Shown here piece by piece: positions 40,252-46,746 of a stretch of 46,746 nucleotides of DNA (the stretch's first letter is position 1; every line of letters starts with the position of its first letter). Under the pieces are notes generated by a model, which was not told the origin of the DNA, searched no databases, and was given only the letters and a program-made list of their open reading frames with translations. The translations under genes were made by a program, and so were the position numbers. Source of the DNA: Solirubrobacterales bacterium (GTDB taxonomy: Bacteria; Actinomycetota; Thermoleophilia; Solirubrobacterales; 70-9); assembly GCA_017882505.1 (NCBI GenBank), contig JADGPJ010000013.1:1-46746 (forward strand). The letters are read 5' to 3'.

Positions 40252-40533
40252 TCAGCCGCCTTTGACTTTGGTCTTGAGAGCGGAGCCGGCGGAAAAGCGG
40301 GGCACCTTGCCGCCGGGAATCGTGATCCGCTCGCCAGTGCGAGGGTTCACTCCCTGGCGGGGCCCACGCTCGGCGACGTGGAATTTGCCGAAGCCGGTGA
40401 AGCTGACCTCGTCGCCGGAGCTCAGGGCACCGGTAATTGCGTCGAGAACAGCGTCAACGGCGTCGCCGGCAGCTTTCTTGCTGCCGAGCCGGTCGTCGCC
40501 GGCTAGTTGATCCAGAAATTCAGCCTTGGTCAC
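40252..40533 (-). CDS. hup: HU-type DNA-binding protein
   Basis: The 93-residue protein is a standard histone-like HU: MTKAEFLDQLAGD, KKAAGDAVDAVLDAI, DEVSFTGFGKFHVAERGPRQ and the DNA-binding arm NPRTGERITIPGGKVPRFSAG. It starts at GTG 40533 with AGGAGG nine bases upstream. It lacks the long Lys/Ala tail found on many actinobacterial HupB proteins. pyrF begins three bases after the stop. Confidence 0.96.
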   Translation of the reverse strand: MTKAEFLDQLAGDDRLGSKKAAGDAVDAVLDAITGALSSGDEVSFTGFGKFHVAERGPRQGVNPRTGERITIPGGKVPRFSAGSALKTKVKGG

Positions 40534-40617
40534 GTCGAGAATCCTCCTCGGGGGTTGAAGACGGGGCGGAATCTAACAGCGGGCACGGCGTAACCGTCAC
40601 TGGCCAGGCCGAAATCG

Positions 40618-41970
40618 TCAAGAACCGCTCACCGACATCTCGTCAATCAGCAATGGCGGAGTACTCACGGAGCCCCCAAACGGGACCCAGCGAGCCTCGG
40701 CGCCGGCGGCCTGAACCGAGCCCAGCATCGAGACCAGATCGCCGGCGATCGTGAACTCGCGTACCGGCTCGGCCAGCTCGCCGTCGCGGATCGCGCGGCC
40801 GGAGGCGCCGACCGAGAAGACGCCGGTGACGGGGTTGACACCGGAGTGCAGGCCGGCGACGTCGGTGACGTAGACGCCGTCGCCGGCCTCGGCCAGCAGC
40901 CCGGCGAGGGGAAGCGAGCCGGTGGCGACGACGAGGTTCGAGGTGGAGACCGACGGCAGCGAGCGGTAGCCGTGCCTGGAGGCGGACCCGGTCGAGGCGC
41001 CGCCCTCGCGGTTCGCCGTGTAGGTGTCGTAGAGGTAGGCGCGCAGCCGCCCGCCCTCGATCAGCGCCGTCCGCCGCCGCGGCACTCCCTCGCCGTCGAA
41101 GGGCGCCGAGGCGGCGCCGTCGGGGTCGCGGCCGTCGTCGTGGAGCGCGAGCGCCTCGCTCGCCAGCGACTCGCCGAGGCGATCGGCGAAGGGGGAGCGG
41201 CCGCGCTGCACGGCATTGGCGCCGAGGGCGCCGCCGATCAGGCCGGCGAAGCTGGCGGCGACGGTCGGGTCGAAGACGACCGGGCAGGAGCGCGAGACCG
41301 GCTTGGTGGCGCCGATCATCGAGATCGCGCGGGCGGCCCCCTCGGCCCCGATCGCCTCCGGGTCGAGGCCGCCGGGCCCGCGGGCGAGGCCGAAGCCGAG
41401 GCCGGTCTCGCGACCGCCGTCGCCTTCGGCGAGGGCCTGCAGGTAGGCGAAGCAGCTTGAGGTCTCGTACTCGCCGGCGACGCCGACGGTGGAGACGATC
41501 GAGACCAGCTCGGCCGAATCGGCGTAGACGGCCTGCTCGACCCCGGCGATGCGCGGGTCGGCGGCGAGCGCGGCTCGCTCGACGCTCAGCGCCAGCTCGG
41601 CGACCTGGTCGGCGCTGGAGGTGGCGATGGTCGGGTCGCCGAGACCCGGCAGCGCCTCGATCGGCGCCGGACGGGGCGCCGCCGCGAACTCGTCCTCGTC
41701 GGCGACCTTCGCGGCCTCGGCGGCGCGGGCGGCGATCGCCGCGACCCCCGCCTCGGAGAGGTCGGTTCCGTAGGCGTAGCCGACCCGGTGTCCGATCCAG
41801 GCGCGAACCCCGATTCCGCTCTGGGTCGCAGCGGTCAGGCTCTCCACCTCGCCGCCGTGGACCCGCACCTCGCGGCCGCTGTCGCGGGAAACGTAGGCCT
41901 CCGCCTCACCGGCGCCGGCGGCCGTGGCGGCCTCGACCGCCCGCTGCGCCGCTGCGTTCAAGTCGCTCAA
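40618..41970 (-). CDS. tldE: TldE/PmbA-like metallopeptidase subunit
   Basis: This 450-residue protein belongs to the TldD/PmbA family. In TldDE heterodimers it has no zinc motif of its own but completes the catalytic channel. Characteristic features are the N-terminal EAYVSRDSGREVRVHGGEVE, the middle segment PVVFDPTVAASFAGLIGGAL, and the C-terminal VTDVAGLHSGVNPVTGVFSV. The start is TTG 41970, overlapping the tldD stop. TldDE degrades unfolded or partially proteolysed peptides and matures some peptide natural products. Confidence 0.92.
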   Translation of the reverse strand: MSDLNAAAQRAVEAATAAGAGEAEAYVSRDSGREVRVHGGEVESLTAATQSGIGVRAWIGHRVGYAYGTDLSEAGVAAIAARAAEAAKVADEDEFAAAPRPAPIEALPGLGDPTIATSSADQVAELALSVERAALAADPRIAGVEQAVYADSAELVSIVSTVGVAGEYETSSCFAYLQALAEGDGGRETGLGFGLARGPGGLDPEAIGAEGAARAISMIGATKPVSRSCPVVFDPTVAASFAGLIGGALGANAVQRGRSPFADRLGESLASEALALHDDGRDPDGAASAPFDGEGVPRRRTALIEGGRLRAYLYDTYTANREGGASTGSASRHGYRSLPSVSTSNLVVATGSLPLAGLLAEAGDGVYVTDVAGLHSGVNPVTGVFSVGASGRAIRDGELAEPVREFTIAGDLVSMLGSVQAAGAEARWVPFGGSVSTPPLLIDEMSVSGS

Positions 41971-43352
41971 AGCTCCGTCCCGCCCACCGTCATCGCCCCG
42001 ACCCGGACGTGGCCCTGACCGGTGCCGACGGGGACTTTCTGGCCGCCCTTGCCGCAGATCCCGGTCTTCATGAAGAAGTCGCTGCCGACCGCGTCGATCG
42101 CCGCCAGCGCCTCGAGGCAGTTGCCGATCAGCGTCGCGCCGCGACAGGGACGGGTCACCTTGCCGCCCTCGATCAGGTAGCCCTCGGAGACGCCGAAGAC
42201 GAAGTCGCCGGTCGCCGGGTCAACCTGGCCGCCGCCGAAGGAGACGGCGTAGAAGCCCTTCTCGACCTCGGCGATGATCTCCTCCGGGGTGGCTTCGCCG
42301 GGGGCAATGTAGGTGTTGGTCATGCGCGGGATCGGCAGGTGGCGGAAGCTCTCCCGGCGACCGTTGCCGGTCGAGGCGACGCCATCGCGCTCGGCGCTGA
42401 GGTGGTCGTAGAGGAAGGCGGTGAGGCGGCCGCCCTCGATCACCTGCGTCTTCTGGGTCGGCGCCCCCTCGTCGTCGATCGCGTCGCTCCCCCACTCGCC
42501 CGGCAGGCGGCCGTCGTCGTAGGCGTTGAGCAGCGGCTGGGCGACCTGCTCGCCGAGCTTGCCGACGTAGACGCTGGCCCCCTTCTGGATGTGGTCGGCC
42601 TCGAGCCCGTGCCCGGTCATCTCGTGGAAGAGGACGCCGCCGAAGCCGCCGCCGACGACGACCGGCATCGAGCCGGAGGGAGCCGGTCCCGCGTCGAGCA
42701 GAGTCAGAGCCTTGCGCGCCGCCTGCTCGGCGATCAGGCCGGGGTCGTCTTCGAGCAGCTCGAAGCCGCGGTGGGCGCCGAGCGTCTCGGCGCCGGTCTC
42801 GACCGTGGCCTCGCGGCGGGCGACCGCCTGGGCGCCGATCCGGGTGCGGGTACGGTCGTCGCCGTTGAGCAGGCCGTCAGAGTTGGCGATTGCGACCTCG
42901 CGCCGCGCCTCCGCGTAGGAGGCGGTGAACTGGGCGATCTCGCCACCCTGGCCGCGACCGCGCTCGTCGAGCTCGCGCAGCAGCTCCGCCTTGCGCGACG
43001 CCGCGACCTCCTCGGGCCGGCGCTGGATCGGCAGCGGGGTGCTGGCGACGGCTTTCAGCGGGCGCGGCTCGCGGCGCTCCCCTCGCAGTGCCGAGGCGGC
43101 TTCGTCGGCAGCGCGTTCGAGGTCGGCGGGGTCGAGCCCGTCGACATGGGCGAAGTAGCTGGTGCTGCCCTCGATCACCCGCACTCCGGCCCCCTCCTCG
43201 GCGCCGGACTCGACCGACTCGATCCGCGACTCGTCGATCGACAGCGAGAACCCGTGCCGGCGTTCGGCGAAGACCTCGGCGAAGCGGCCACCGTTGGCCA
43301 GGGCGCGGGCGAGGGCGCGCTCGGCGACGGCGGGATCGAGTATCTCGCTCAT
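41967..43352 (-). CDS. tldD: TldD-like zinc metallopeptidase
   Basis: This 461-residue protein carries the zinc site HExxxH (His243-Glu-Met-Thr-Gly-His248) in GGVLFHEMTGHGLEADHIQ, and the C-terminal CGKGGQKVPVGTGQGHVRVG region. The N-terminal half contains AEVFAERRHGFSLSIDESRI. It is the catalytic partner of TldE. Its ATG overlaps the 74-residue upstream gene (ATGA) and its stop overlaps tldE, so four genes are translationally chained. Confidence 0.95.
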   Translation of the reverse strand: MSEILDPAVAERALARALANGGRFAEVFAERRHGFSLSIDESRIESVESGAEEGAGVRVIEGSTSYFAHVDGLDPADLERAADEAASALRGERREPRPLKAVASTPLPIQRRPEEVAASRKAELLRELDERGRGQGGEIAQFTASYAEARREVAIANSDGLLNGDDRTRTRIGAQAVARREATVETGAETLGAHRGFELLEDDPGLIAEQAARKALTLLDAGPAPSGSMPVVVGGGFGGVLFHEMTGHGLEADHIQKGASVYVGKLGEQVAQPLLNAYDDGRLPGEWGSDAIDDEGAPTQKTQVIEGGRLTAFLYDHLSAERDGVASTGNGRRESFRHLPIPRMTNTYIAPGEATPEEIIAEVEKGFYAVSFGGGQVDPATGDFVFGVSEGYLIEGGKVTRPCRGATLIGNCLEALAAIDAVGSDFFMKTGICGKGGQKVPVGTGQGHVRVGAMTVGGTEL

Positions 43353-43573
43353 TGCTTGGCCTTCTTTCCGGCGACCTCGATCAGCCGCCCGGCGGCGACG
43401 AACAGCTCGGCGCCGCTGGTCGAGTCGCTGGCATGGTCGGCGCTGCGGCCGTTGGGGTAGTAGAGGCGGGCGAAAGGGCGGCGGGCGACGCGGCGCCGGC
43501 GCATATAGGCGGCGGCCTCGTCAGCGTAGCCGGAGACGCGGTCGAGGAGGATCCGGTGCGGCTTCGGAGGCAT
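43349..43573 (-). CDS. Small basic protein of unknown function in the TldDE operon
   Basis: This 74-residue protein has a basic, Arg/Tyr-rich middle (AAYMRRRRVARRPFARLYYP), a polar segment with Ser/Thr/Asp (NGRSADHASDSTSG) and a short hydrophobic end (AELFVAAGRLIEVAGKKAKQ). No Cys, no signal peptide, no membrane helix. ATG 43573 overlaps the Roadblock-like gene stop (TGATG), and its own stop overlaps the tldD start. Because TldDE processes peptides, it could be a substrate, an adaptor or an unrelated passenger. I do not recognise the family. Confidence 0.65.
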   Translation of the reverse strand: MPPKPHRILLDRVSGYADEAAAYMRRRRVARRPFARLYYPNGRSADHASDSTSGAELFVAAGRLIEVAGKKAKQ

Positions 43574-43953
43574 CAGCCCTCCCCCTCCGTGCGGGCCGTG
43601 CGGGCCAGGTCGCGCAGGGTCGAACGCATGTCGAAGAACATCAGCGAGGCGAGAGCGAAGCGCTCGGTCACCGCGATCGCCGCCAGCCCTTCGTGGCGCA
43701 GGGCGAAGACCTCGCCCTGCTCGGTGGCGACGTGAATCTGCTCGACCGGTTCGCCGCCGGCCGCGTCGGCGATCCCGAACAGGGTCGCGGCGTCCTCGCG
43801 CCAGCGCCCGGCGTCGGCGGCGGCGGCGAGCACGGAGCCGTCGGCGGCGAGGATCGCGGCGCCGCGCAGGTCGGGTGACATCTCGGTCAGGAAGGCCAGC
43901 GCCGCCGCGGCGGAGTCGCCGGGAACCACGTCGGTGGTGACAACGTCGGACAC
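43573..43953 (-). CDS. Roadblock/LC7-like domain protein
   Basis: This 126-residue protein has the length and pattern of a Roadblock domain: a helix (AAAALAFLTEMSPDL), the strand pair GAAILAADGSVLAAAADAG, a second helix (REDAATLFGIADAA) and central strands VEQIHVATEQGEVFALRHEG and LAAIAVTERFAL, ending in a long helix. Bacterial members are often dimeric partners of small GTPases (MglB-like), but no GTPase is adjacent. The start is GTG 43953. It is the first gene of the coupled operon ending in tldE. Confidence 0.65.
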   Translation of the reverse strand: MSDVVTTDVVPGDSAAAALAFLTEMSPDLRGAAILAADGSVLAAAADAGRWREDAATLFGIADAAGGEPVEQIHVATEQGEVFALRHEGLAAIAVTERFALASLMFFDMRSTLRDLARTARTEGEG

Positions 43954-43973
43954 GTGGGTGAAAATACCGACCG

Positions 43974-44123
43974 ATGACCCTCGCCCGAGCTTCCTGGATC
44001 ACCGTGGTCGCGATCTGCGCGATCGCCGCGGCCCTCTTCGCCGTCAGCGGCTACACCGGCTACACGATCACCCTGATCGCCGTCGGCCTCGCCGCCGCGG
44101 TCAATCTCCTGCCTCCGCCGTAG
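43974..44123 (+). CDS. Small hydrophobic two-TM protein
   Basis: This 49-residue frame starts at ATG 43974, only 20 bases from the divergent Roadblock start. It is almost wholly hydrophobic, with two likely helices (about 8-26 and 31-45) separated by GYTGYT, and ends VNLLPPP. The stop is embedded in the stem-loop at 44103. Coding bias (GCC, ATC, GTC, CTC) fits neighbouring genes. No family recognised; a chance frame is possible. Confidence 0.5.
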   Translation: MTLARASWITVVAICAIAAALFAVSGYTGYTITLIAVGLAAAVNLLPPP

Positions 44124-44141
44124 GCGGAGCAGCAGGAGATT
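44103..44141. terminator. Strong stem-loop at the end of the small plus-strand ORF
   Basis: AATCTCCTGC (44103-44112) pairs with GCAGGAGATT (44132-44141), and CTCCGCC (44113-44119) with GGCGGAG (44123-44129), loop GTA, with a two-base bulge. Seventeen pairs in all. No T-tract follows, so a factor-independent terminator is plausible but unproven; it separates convergent transcripts. Confidence 0.6.
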
Positions 44142-44231
44142 CCAGGCCCGGTCCCTCCCGTGTCGTGGTTCCTTTGTGACGCCACCGGTGCGAAAAGAAC
44201 CGCGCGATCGGTCCTAGGTCGGCGGCCGGGT

Positions 44232-44276
44232 CGCGTGGTTCCTTATCCACGAAATGCGTAACCAAGGAACCACGCG
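44232..44276. terminator. Second hairpin between convergent genes
   Basis: A perfect 13-bp stem pairs CGCGTGGTTCCTT (44232-44244) with AAGGAACCACGCG (44264-44276) around a 19-base loop. A further direct copy of CGTGGTTCCTT occurs at 44164-44174. It lies 18 bp after the stop of the minus-strand cation transporter gene, so it may end that transcript. Confidence 0.6.
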
Positions 44277-44294
44277 GGGCGCCGTGCGGTCGGG

Positions 44295-45206
44295 TTAGCC
44301 GGACCTGTACGGCCCGGCCGCGGCGTCGTCGGGCTCGCGGAACGAGGTCTCGGGCTCGGCGTGGATCAGCACCTCGGCCTGGGGGATCTCGGCCTCGATC
44401 GAGTCGCGCATCCGGTGCGCCAGCTCGTGGGCGCGCTCGAGGCTGGTGCCGGAGCGGTACTGGACGTGGAGGTCGATGTGGCGGCGGCTGCCGGCGCGGC
44501 GGGCGCGGAGCTTGTGGTAGCCGGCGACCTCCGGAGTGCGGGCGGTCGCGATCGCCTCCTCGATCCGGTCCATCTCGGCGGCGGGCAGCGCTTCGTCGAC
44601 GAGGGCACCGGAGGAGCGCCGCAGGATCCTGAAGCCCGCCCAGACGATCACCACGGCGACGACGAGCGCCGTGATCGGGTCGAAGGCGGCGTTGCCGGTG
44701 ACCTGGACCAGGGCGAGCCCGAACAGCACACCGGCGGAGGTCATCGCGTCGGTGCGCAGGTGGGCGGCGTCGCCCTCCAGCGCCTGCGATTCGTGCGCTT
44801 TGGCCTGGCGCGACAGAACCGAGGAGACGCCGAGGTTGGCCAGGACCGAGAACGCCATCACGGCGATGCCGACGCCGAGCCGGTCGACTTCGGCGCCGAC
44901 GACGAGCTGGTGGGTCGCCTCGTAGACGATCACCCCGGCGCCGACGAGGATCAGCATCCCCTCGATCGCCGCCGCCAGGTTTTCGACCTTCTCGTGGCCG
45001 TAGGGGTGCTCGGCGTCGGCCGGCTCGTCGGCTTTACGGACCGAGAAGTAGGCGATGACCGAGGCGACGAGATCGATCAGCGAGTGGACAGCCTCGGTGA
45101 TGATCGCGATCGAGCCGGTGATCGCGCCGGCGGCGAGCTTGATCGCGATCAGGGTCGCGTTGGAGGCGATCGAGAGGCCGGCGGCCCCGCGTTTGGTCTT
45201 GATCAC
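44295..45206 (-). CDS. Cation diffusion facilitator transporter
   Basis: This 303-residue protein has six helices and a cytoplasmic C-terminal domain (about 210-295, KLRARRAGSRRHIDLHVQYR). Metal-site blocks are visible: EAVHSLIDLVAS (helix two), HPYGHEKVENLAA and HLRTDAMTSAGVL (helix five). It would export Zn, Fe, Mn or Co by proton antiport; specificity is not readable. Together with the uptake operon at 30-33 kb it could form metal homeostasis, but they are not linked in an operon. GTG 45206 overlaps the rdgB stop (GTGA). Confidence 0.93.
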   Translation of the reverse strand: MIKTKRGAAGLSIASNATLIAIKLAAGAITGSIAIITEAVHSLIDLVASVIAYFSVRKADEPADAEHPYGHEKVENLAAAIEGMLILVGAGVIVYEATHQLVVGAEVDRLGVGIAVMAFSVLANLGVSSVLSRQAKAHESQALEGDAAHLRTDAMTSAGVLFGLALVQVTGNAAFDPITALVVAVVIVWAGFRILRRSSGALVDEALPAAEMDRIEEAIATARTPEVAGYHKLRARRAGSRRHIDLHVQYRSGTSLERAHELAHRMRDSIEAEIPQAEVLIHAEPETSFREPDDAAAGPYRSG

Positions 45207-45796
45207 GGCGACGCCCCGGCGACCAGGCCGAAGTGGCGGCCAAGCAGGCGCGCGGCGCGGCCGCGGTGGCTGATCGCGTTCTTCTCGGCGGCGCTGAGCT
45301 CGGCCATCGTGCGCCCGTCCTCGGGCCCGGTGTCGTCGGGGACGAAGGCCGGGTCGTAGCCGAAACCGCCCGAGCCGCGGCGCTCGTCGAGCAGGCGGCC
45401 CTCGCAGCGCGCTTCGAAGACGTGCTCGACGCCGTCCTCGTCGATCAGGGCGATCGCGCAGACGTAGGCGGCGCGGCGGTCGCCGTCGGCGGCGTCGACT
45501 TCGCGCAGCAGCTTTGCCAGGTTGGCCTCGTCGCCGGCGTCGACACCGGCGTAGCGGGCCGAGTAGATGCCGGGCGCGCCGCCGAGGTCGTCGACCTCGA
45601 TCCCGGAGTCGTCGGCGATCGCAACCTCGCCGGTCGCGGCGCGGGCGGCGCGGGCCTTGATCAGGGCGTTGGCCTCGAAGCTGTCGCCGTCCTCGGGCGG
45701 CATCTCGAAGCCCGGCGGCAGCCGGTGCAGCGCGACGCCGGGCAGCAGTTCCTCCATCTCCGCCAGCTTGTGCTCGTTACCGGTGGCGAGGATCAA
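45203..45796 (-). CDS. rdgB: XTP/dITP pyrophosphatase (RdgB/HAM1)
   Basis: This 197-residue protein hydrolyses non-canonical purine triphosphates. It begins LILATGNEHKLAEMEELL and has DGDSFEANALIKARAA, ADDSGIEVDDLGGAPGIYSA and GSGGFGYDPAFVPDDT, all family signatures, plus the C-terminal AEKNAISHRGRA. The start is TTG 45796, overlapping the rph stop (TTGA). rph-rdgB is a frequent pair. Confidence 0.95.
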   Translation of the reverse strand: MILATGNEHKLAEMEELLPGVALHRLPPGFEMPPEDGDSFEANALIKARAARAATGEVAIADDSGIEVDDLGGAPGIYSARYAGVDAGDEANLAKLLREVDAADGDRRAAYVCAIALIDEDGVEHVFEARCEGRLLDERRGSGGFGYDPAFVPDDTGPEDGRTMAELSAAEKNAISHRGRAARLLGRHFGLVAGASP

Positions 45797-46512
45797 GCTA
45801 CCCGCTCCTGCACCTCCCGCAGGCGGGCGATGCCGCCCTCCGCGAGTGCCAGCAGGTCGTCGAGCGAGGCCCGCGAGAGCGGCGTCCGCTCCGCCGTCGC
45901 CTGCACCTCGACCAGGCCGCCGCCGCCGGTCATGACGACGTTGGCGTCGACCTCGGCGGTCGAGTCCTCGGCGTAGTCGAGATCGCAGAGCGCCCGGCCA
46001 TCCACCATGCCGACGCTGACCGCGGCGATCGAGCCGGTCAGCGGCATCGTCTCGATCGCTTTCTTGTCGAGCAGTTTCTGGAAGGCCTGGCGCAGCGCAA
46101 CGTAGCCGCCGGTGATCGCCGCGCAGCGGGTGCCGCCGTCGGCTTCGAGCACGTCGCAGTCGACGTAGACGCTGCGTTCGCCGAGCGCCTTGAAGTCGAC
46201 GACGACGCGCAAGGAGCGGCCGATCAGTCGCTGGATCTCCACCCCGCGCCCGTCCTGTTTGCCCTTCGAGATGTCGCGCTGCTTGCGGTCCCCGGTCGAG
46301 GCCGGCAGCATCGCGTACTCGGCCGTGACCCAGCCCTTGCCGCGCCCCTGCATCCAGCGCGGCACCGATTCCTGGATCGAGGCAGTGCAGATCACCCTCG
46401 TTTTGCCGACCGAGATCAGCGCCGAACCGTCGGCGCTTTCGACGAAGCCCTTGTCGATGGTGACCGGCCGGATGTCGGCGGGCGCGCGGTCGTAACTGCG
46501 AGAGGCTGGCAT
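45793..46512 (-). CDS. rph: Ribonuclease PH
   Basis: The 239-residue phosphorolytic exonuclease trims tRNA 3' tails. Family blocks: GSALISVGKTRVICTASI, GWVTAEYAMLPASTGDRKQR, RGVEIQRLIGRSLRVVVDFK, DCDVLEADGGTRCAAITGG, CDLDYAEDSTAEVDANVVM. It starts at ATG 46512. The short 5' gap (46513-46569) holds a GC-rich hairpin. Confidence 0.96.
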   Translation of the reverse strand: MPASRSYDRAPADIRPVTIDKGFVESADGSALISVGKTRVICTASIQESVPRWMQGRGKGWVTAEYAMLPASTGDRKQRDISKGKQDGRGVEIQRLIGRSLRVVVDFKALGERSVYVDCDVLEADGGTRCAAITGGYVALRQAFQKLLDKKAIETMPLTGSIAAVSVGMVDGRALCDLDYAEDSTAEVDANVVMTGGGGLVEVQATAERTPLSRASLDDLLALAEGGIARLREVQERVA

Positions 46513-46540
46513 CGCGCGAGTTTGTCACGCGAGCGAGGAT

Positions 46541-46564
46541 CGGGGCGACCGCACGGCCGCCCCG
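46541..46564. terminator. GC-rich hairpin between the pilin gene and rph
   Basis: CGGGGCG (46541-46547) pairs with CGCCCCG (46558-46564) around a 10-base loop. It lies just after the stop of the minus-strand pilin gene; no T-run follows, so it is a weak terminator candidate. Confidence 0.4.
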
Positions 46565-46569
46565 CGCCT

Positions 46570-46746
46570 CTATTTGAAGGCGACTTTGTCGACCGCCTCC
46601 TTGATCTTGTTGACGATCACGTCGGCCAGCTCCGTGCCCTGTTTCCCGTTGAACCCCTTCATCGCCGCGACCATGCCGACCATCAGCAGCGAGACCAGCA
46701 GGATCAGGCCGACGTACTCGACCGTTCCCTGACCGGACTCGCCGGC
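46570..46746 (-). CDS. Flp/Tad-type pilin, N-terminus outside the window
   Basis: The visible 58 residues end at a TAG at 46570-46572. They contain a type IV pilin-like cleavage region and helix: ESGQGTVEYVGLILLVSLLM, with Glu five residues after the probable cleavage Gly, followed by KGFNGKQGTELADVIVNKIK. Flp pilins of the Tad system are short and share the G-x-x-x-EY core. The gene runs off the right edge, so the start and neighbours are unknown. Confidence 0.7.
   Translation of the reverse strand, partial: AGESGQGTVEYVGLILLVSLLMVGMVAAMKGFNGKQGTELADVIVNKIKEAVDKVAFK

Noticed and set aside
1-46746. tRNA or rRNA genes
   Set aside because: Scanning intergenic gaps by eye gave no cloverleaf with a T-loop GGTTCGA-type box or ribosomal RNA segment; a tRNAscan run would settle it.

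Overview
The window is about 46.7 kb of very GC-rich bacterial chromosome, densely packed, with many ATGA, GTGA or TGATG start/stop overlaps. Gene content (aa3-type oxidase with single-TM accessory subunits, GuaB3-type IMP dehydrogenase, c-di-AMP riboswitch before an M23 peptidase, GH63 glycosyl-glycerate hydrolase, Fur-family metal regulator) points to an actinobacterium. Overall style is most like the deep-branching Thermoleophilia/Solirubrobacterales. That placement is an inference; there is no rRNA here to test it. I saw no tRNA, rRNA, CRISPR array, transposase or prophage gene.

Layout. (1) 0.3-8.5 kb is a respiratory island: two small membrane subunits, a CBS protein, a diheme cytochrome c lipoprotein, heme A synthase (ctaA) and a polytopic protein with intramembrane aspartyl protease hallmarks on the plus side. 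Facing them on the minus strand is ctaC-ctaD-Usp-ctaE. A frameshifted coiled-coil membrane protein lies between. (2) 8.6-17 kb holds a glycosyltransferase, a zinc-ribbon protein, a pair of palindromic structured repeats, a secreted unknown, an amidase with a small partner, a DrrAB-type ABC exporter with two permeases, and a GH63 hydrolase. (3) 28.5-17 kb (minus) is a long collinear housekeeping block: rplM-rpsI-glmM-glmS-DUF3352 lipoprotein-acpS-NAD(P)HX repair-CBS-alr-cca-infA. It combines translation, amino-sugar/cell-wall precursor synthesis and metabolite repair. (4) 28.5-29.6 kb (plus) is a c-di-AMP riboswitch driving an M23 peptidase. (5) 33.4-29.7 kb (minus) is a zinc/manganese uptake operon whose first gene fuses permease and substrate-binding protein, followed by ATPase, second permease and Fur-family regulator. 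(6) 40.5-33.8 kb (minus) is HU-pyrF-lysM-dac-pfkB-guaB3-guaA. (7) 44-40.6 kb (minus) is a tightly coupled operon of a Roadblock-like protein, a 74-residue unknown, TldD and TldE. (8) The right end holds RNase PH, an ITP/XTP pyrophosphatase and a cation diffusion facilitator, then the C-terminal part of a Flp/Tad-type pilin.

Strongest candidates for something new are the GxGD-type membrane protein beside ctaA, the permease/binding-protein fusion, the duplicated structured palindromic element at 10.3-10.6 kb, the Roadblock/74-aa/TldDE operon, and pyrF, which has no ATG, GTG or TTG start at its proper N-terminus. All identifications rest on reading motifs by eye; no database search was run.
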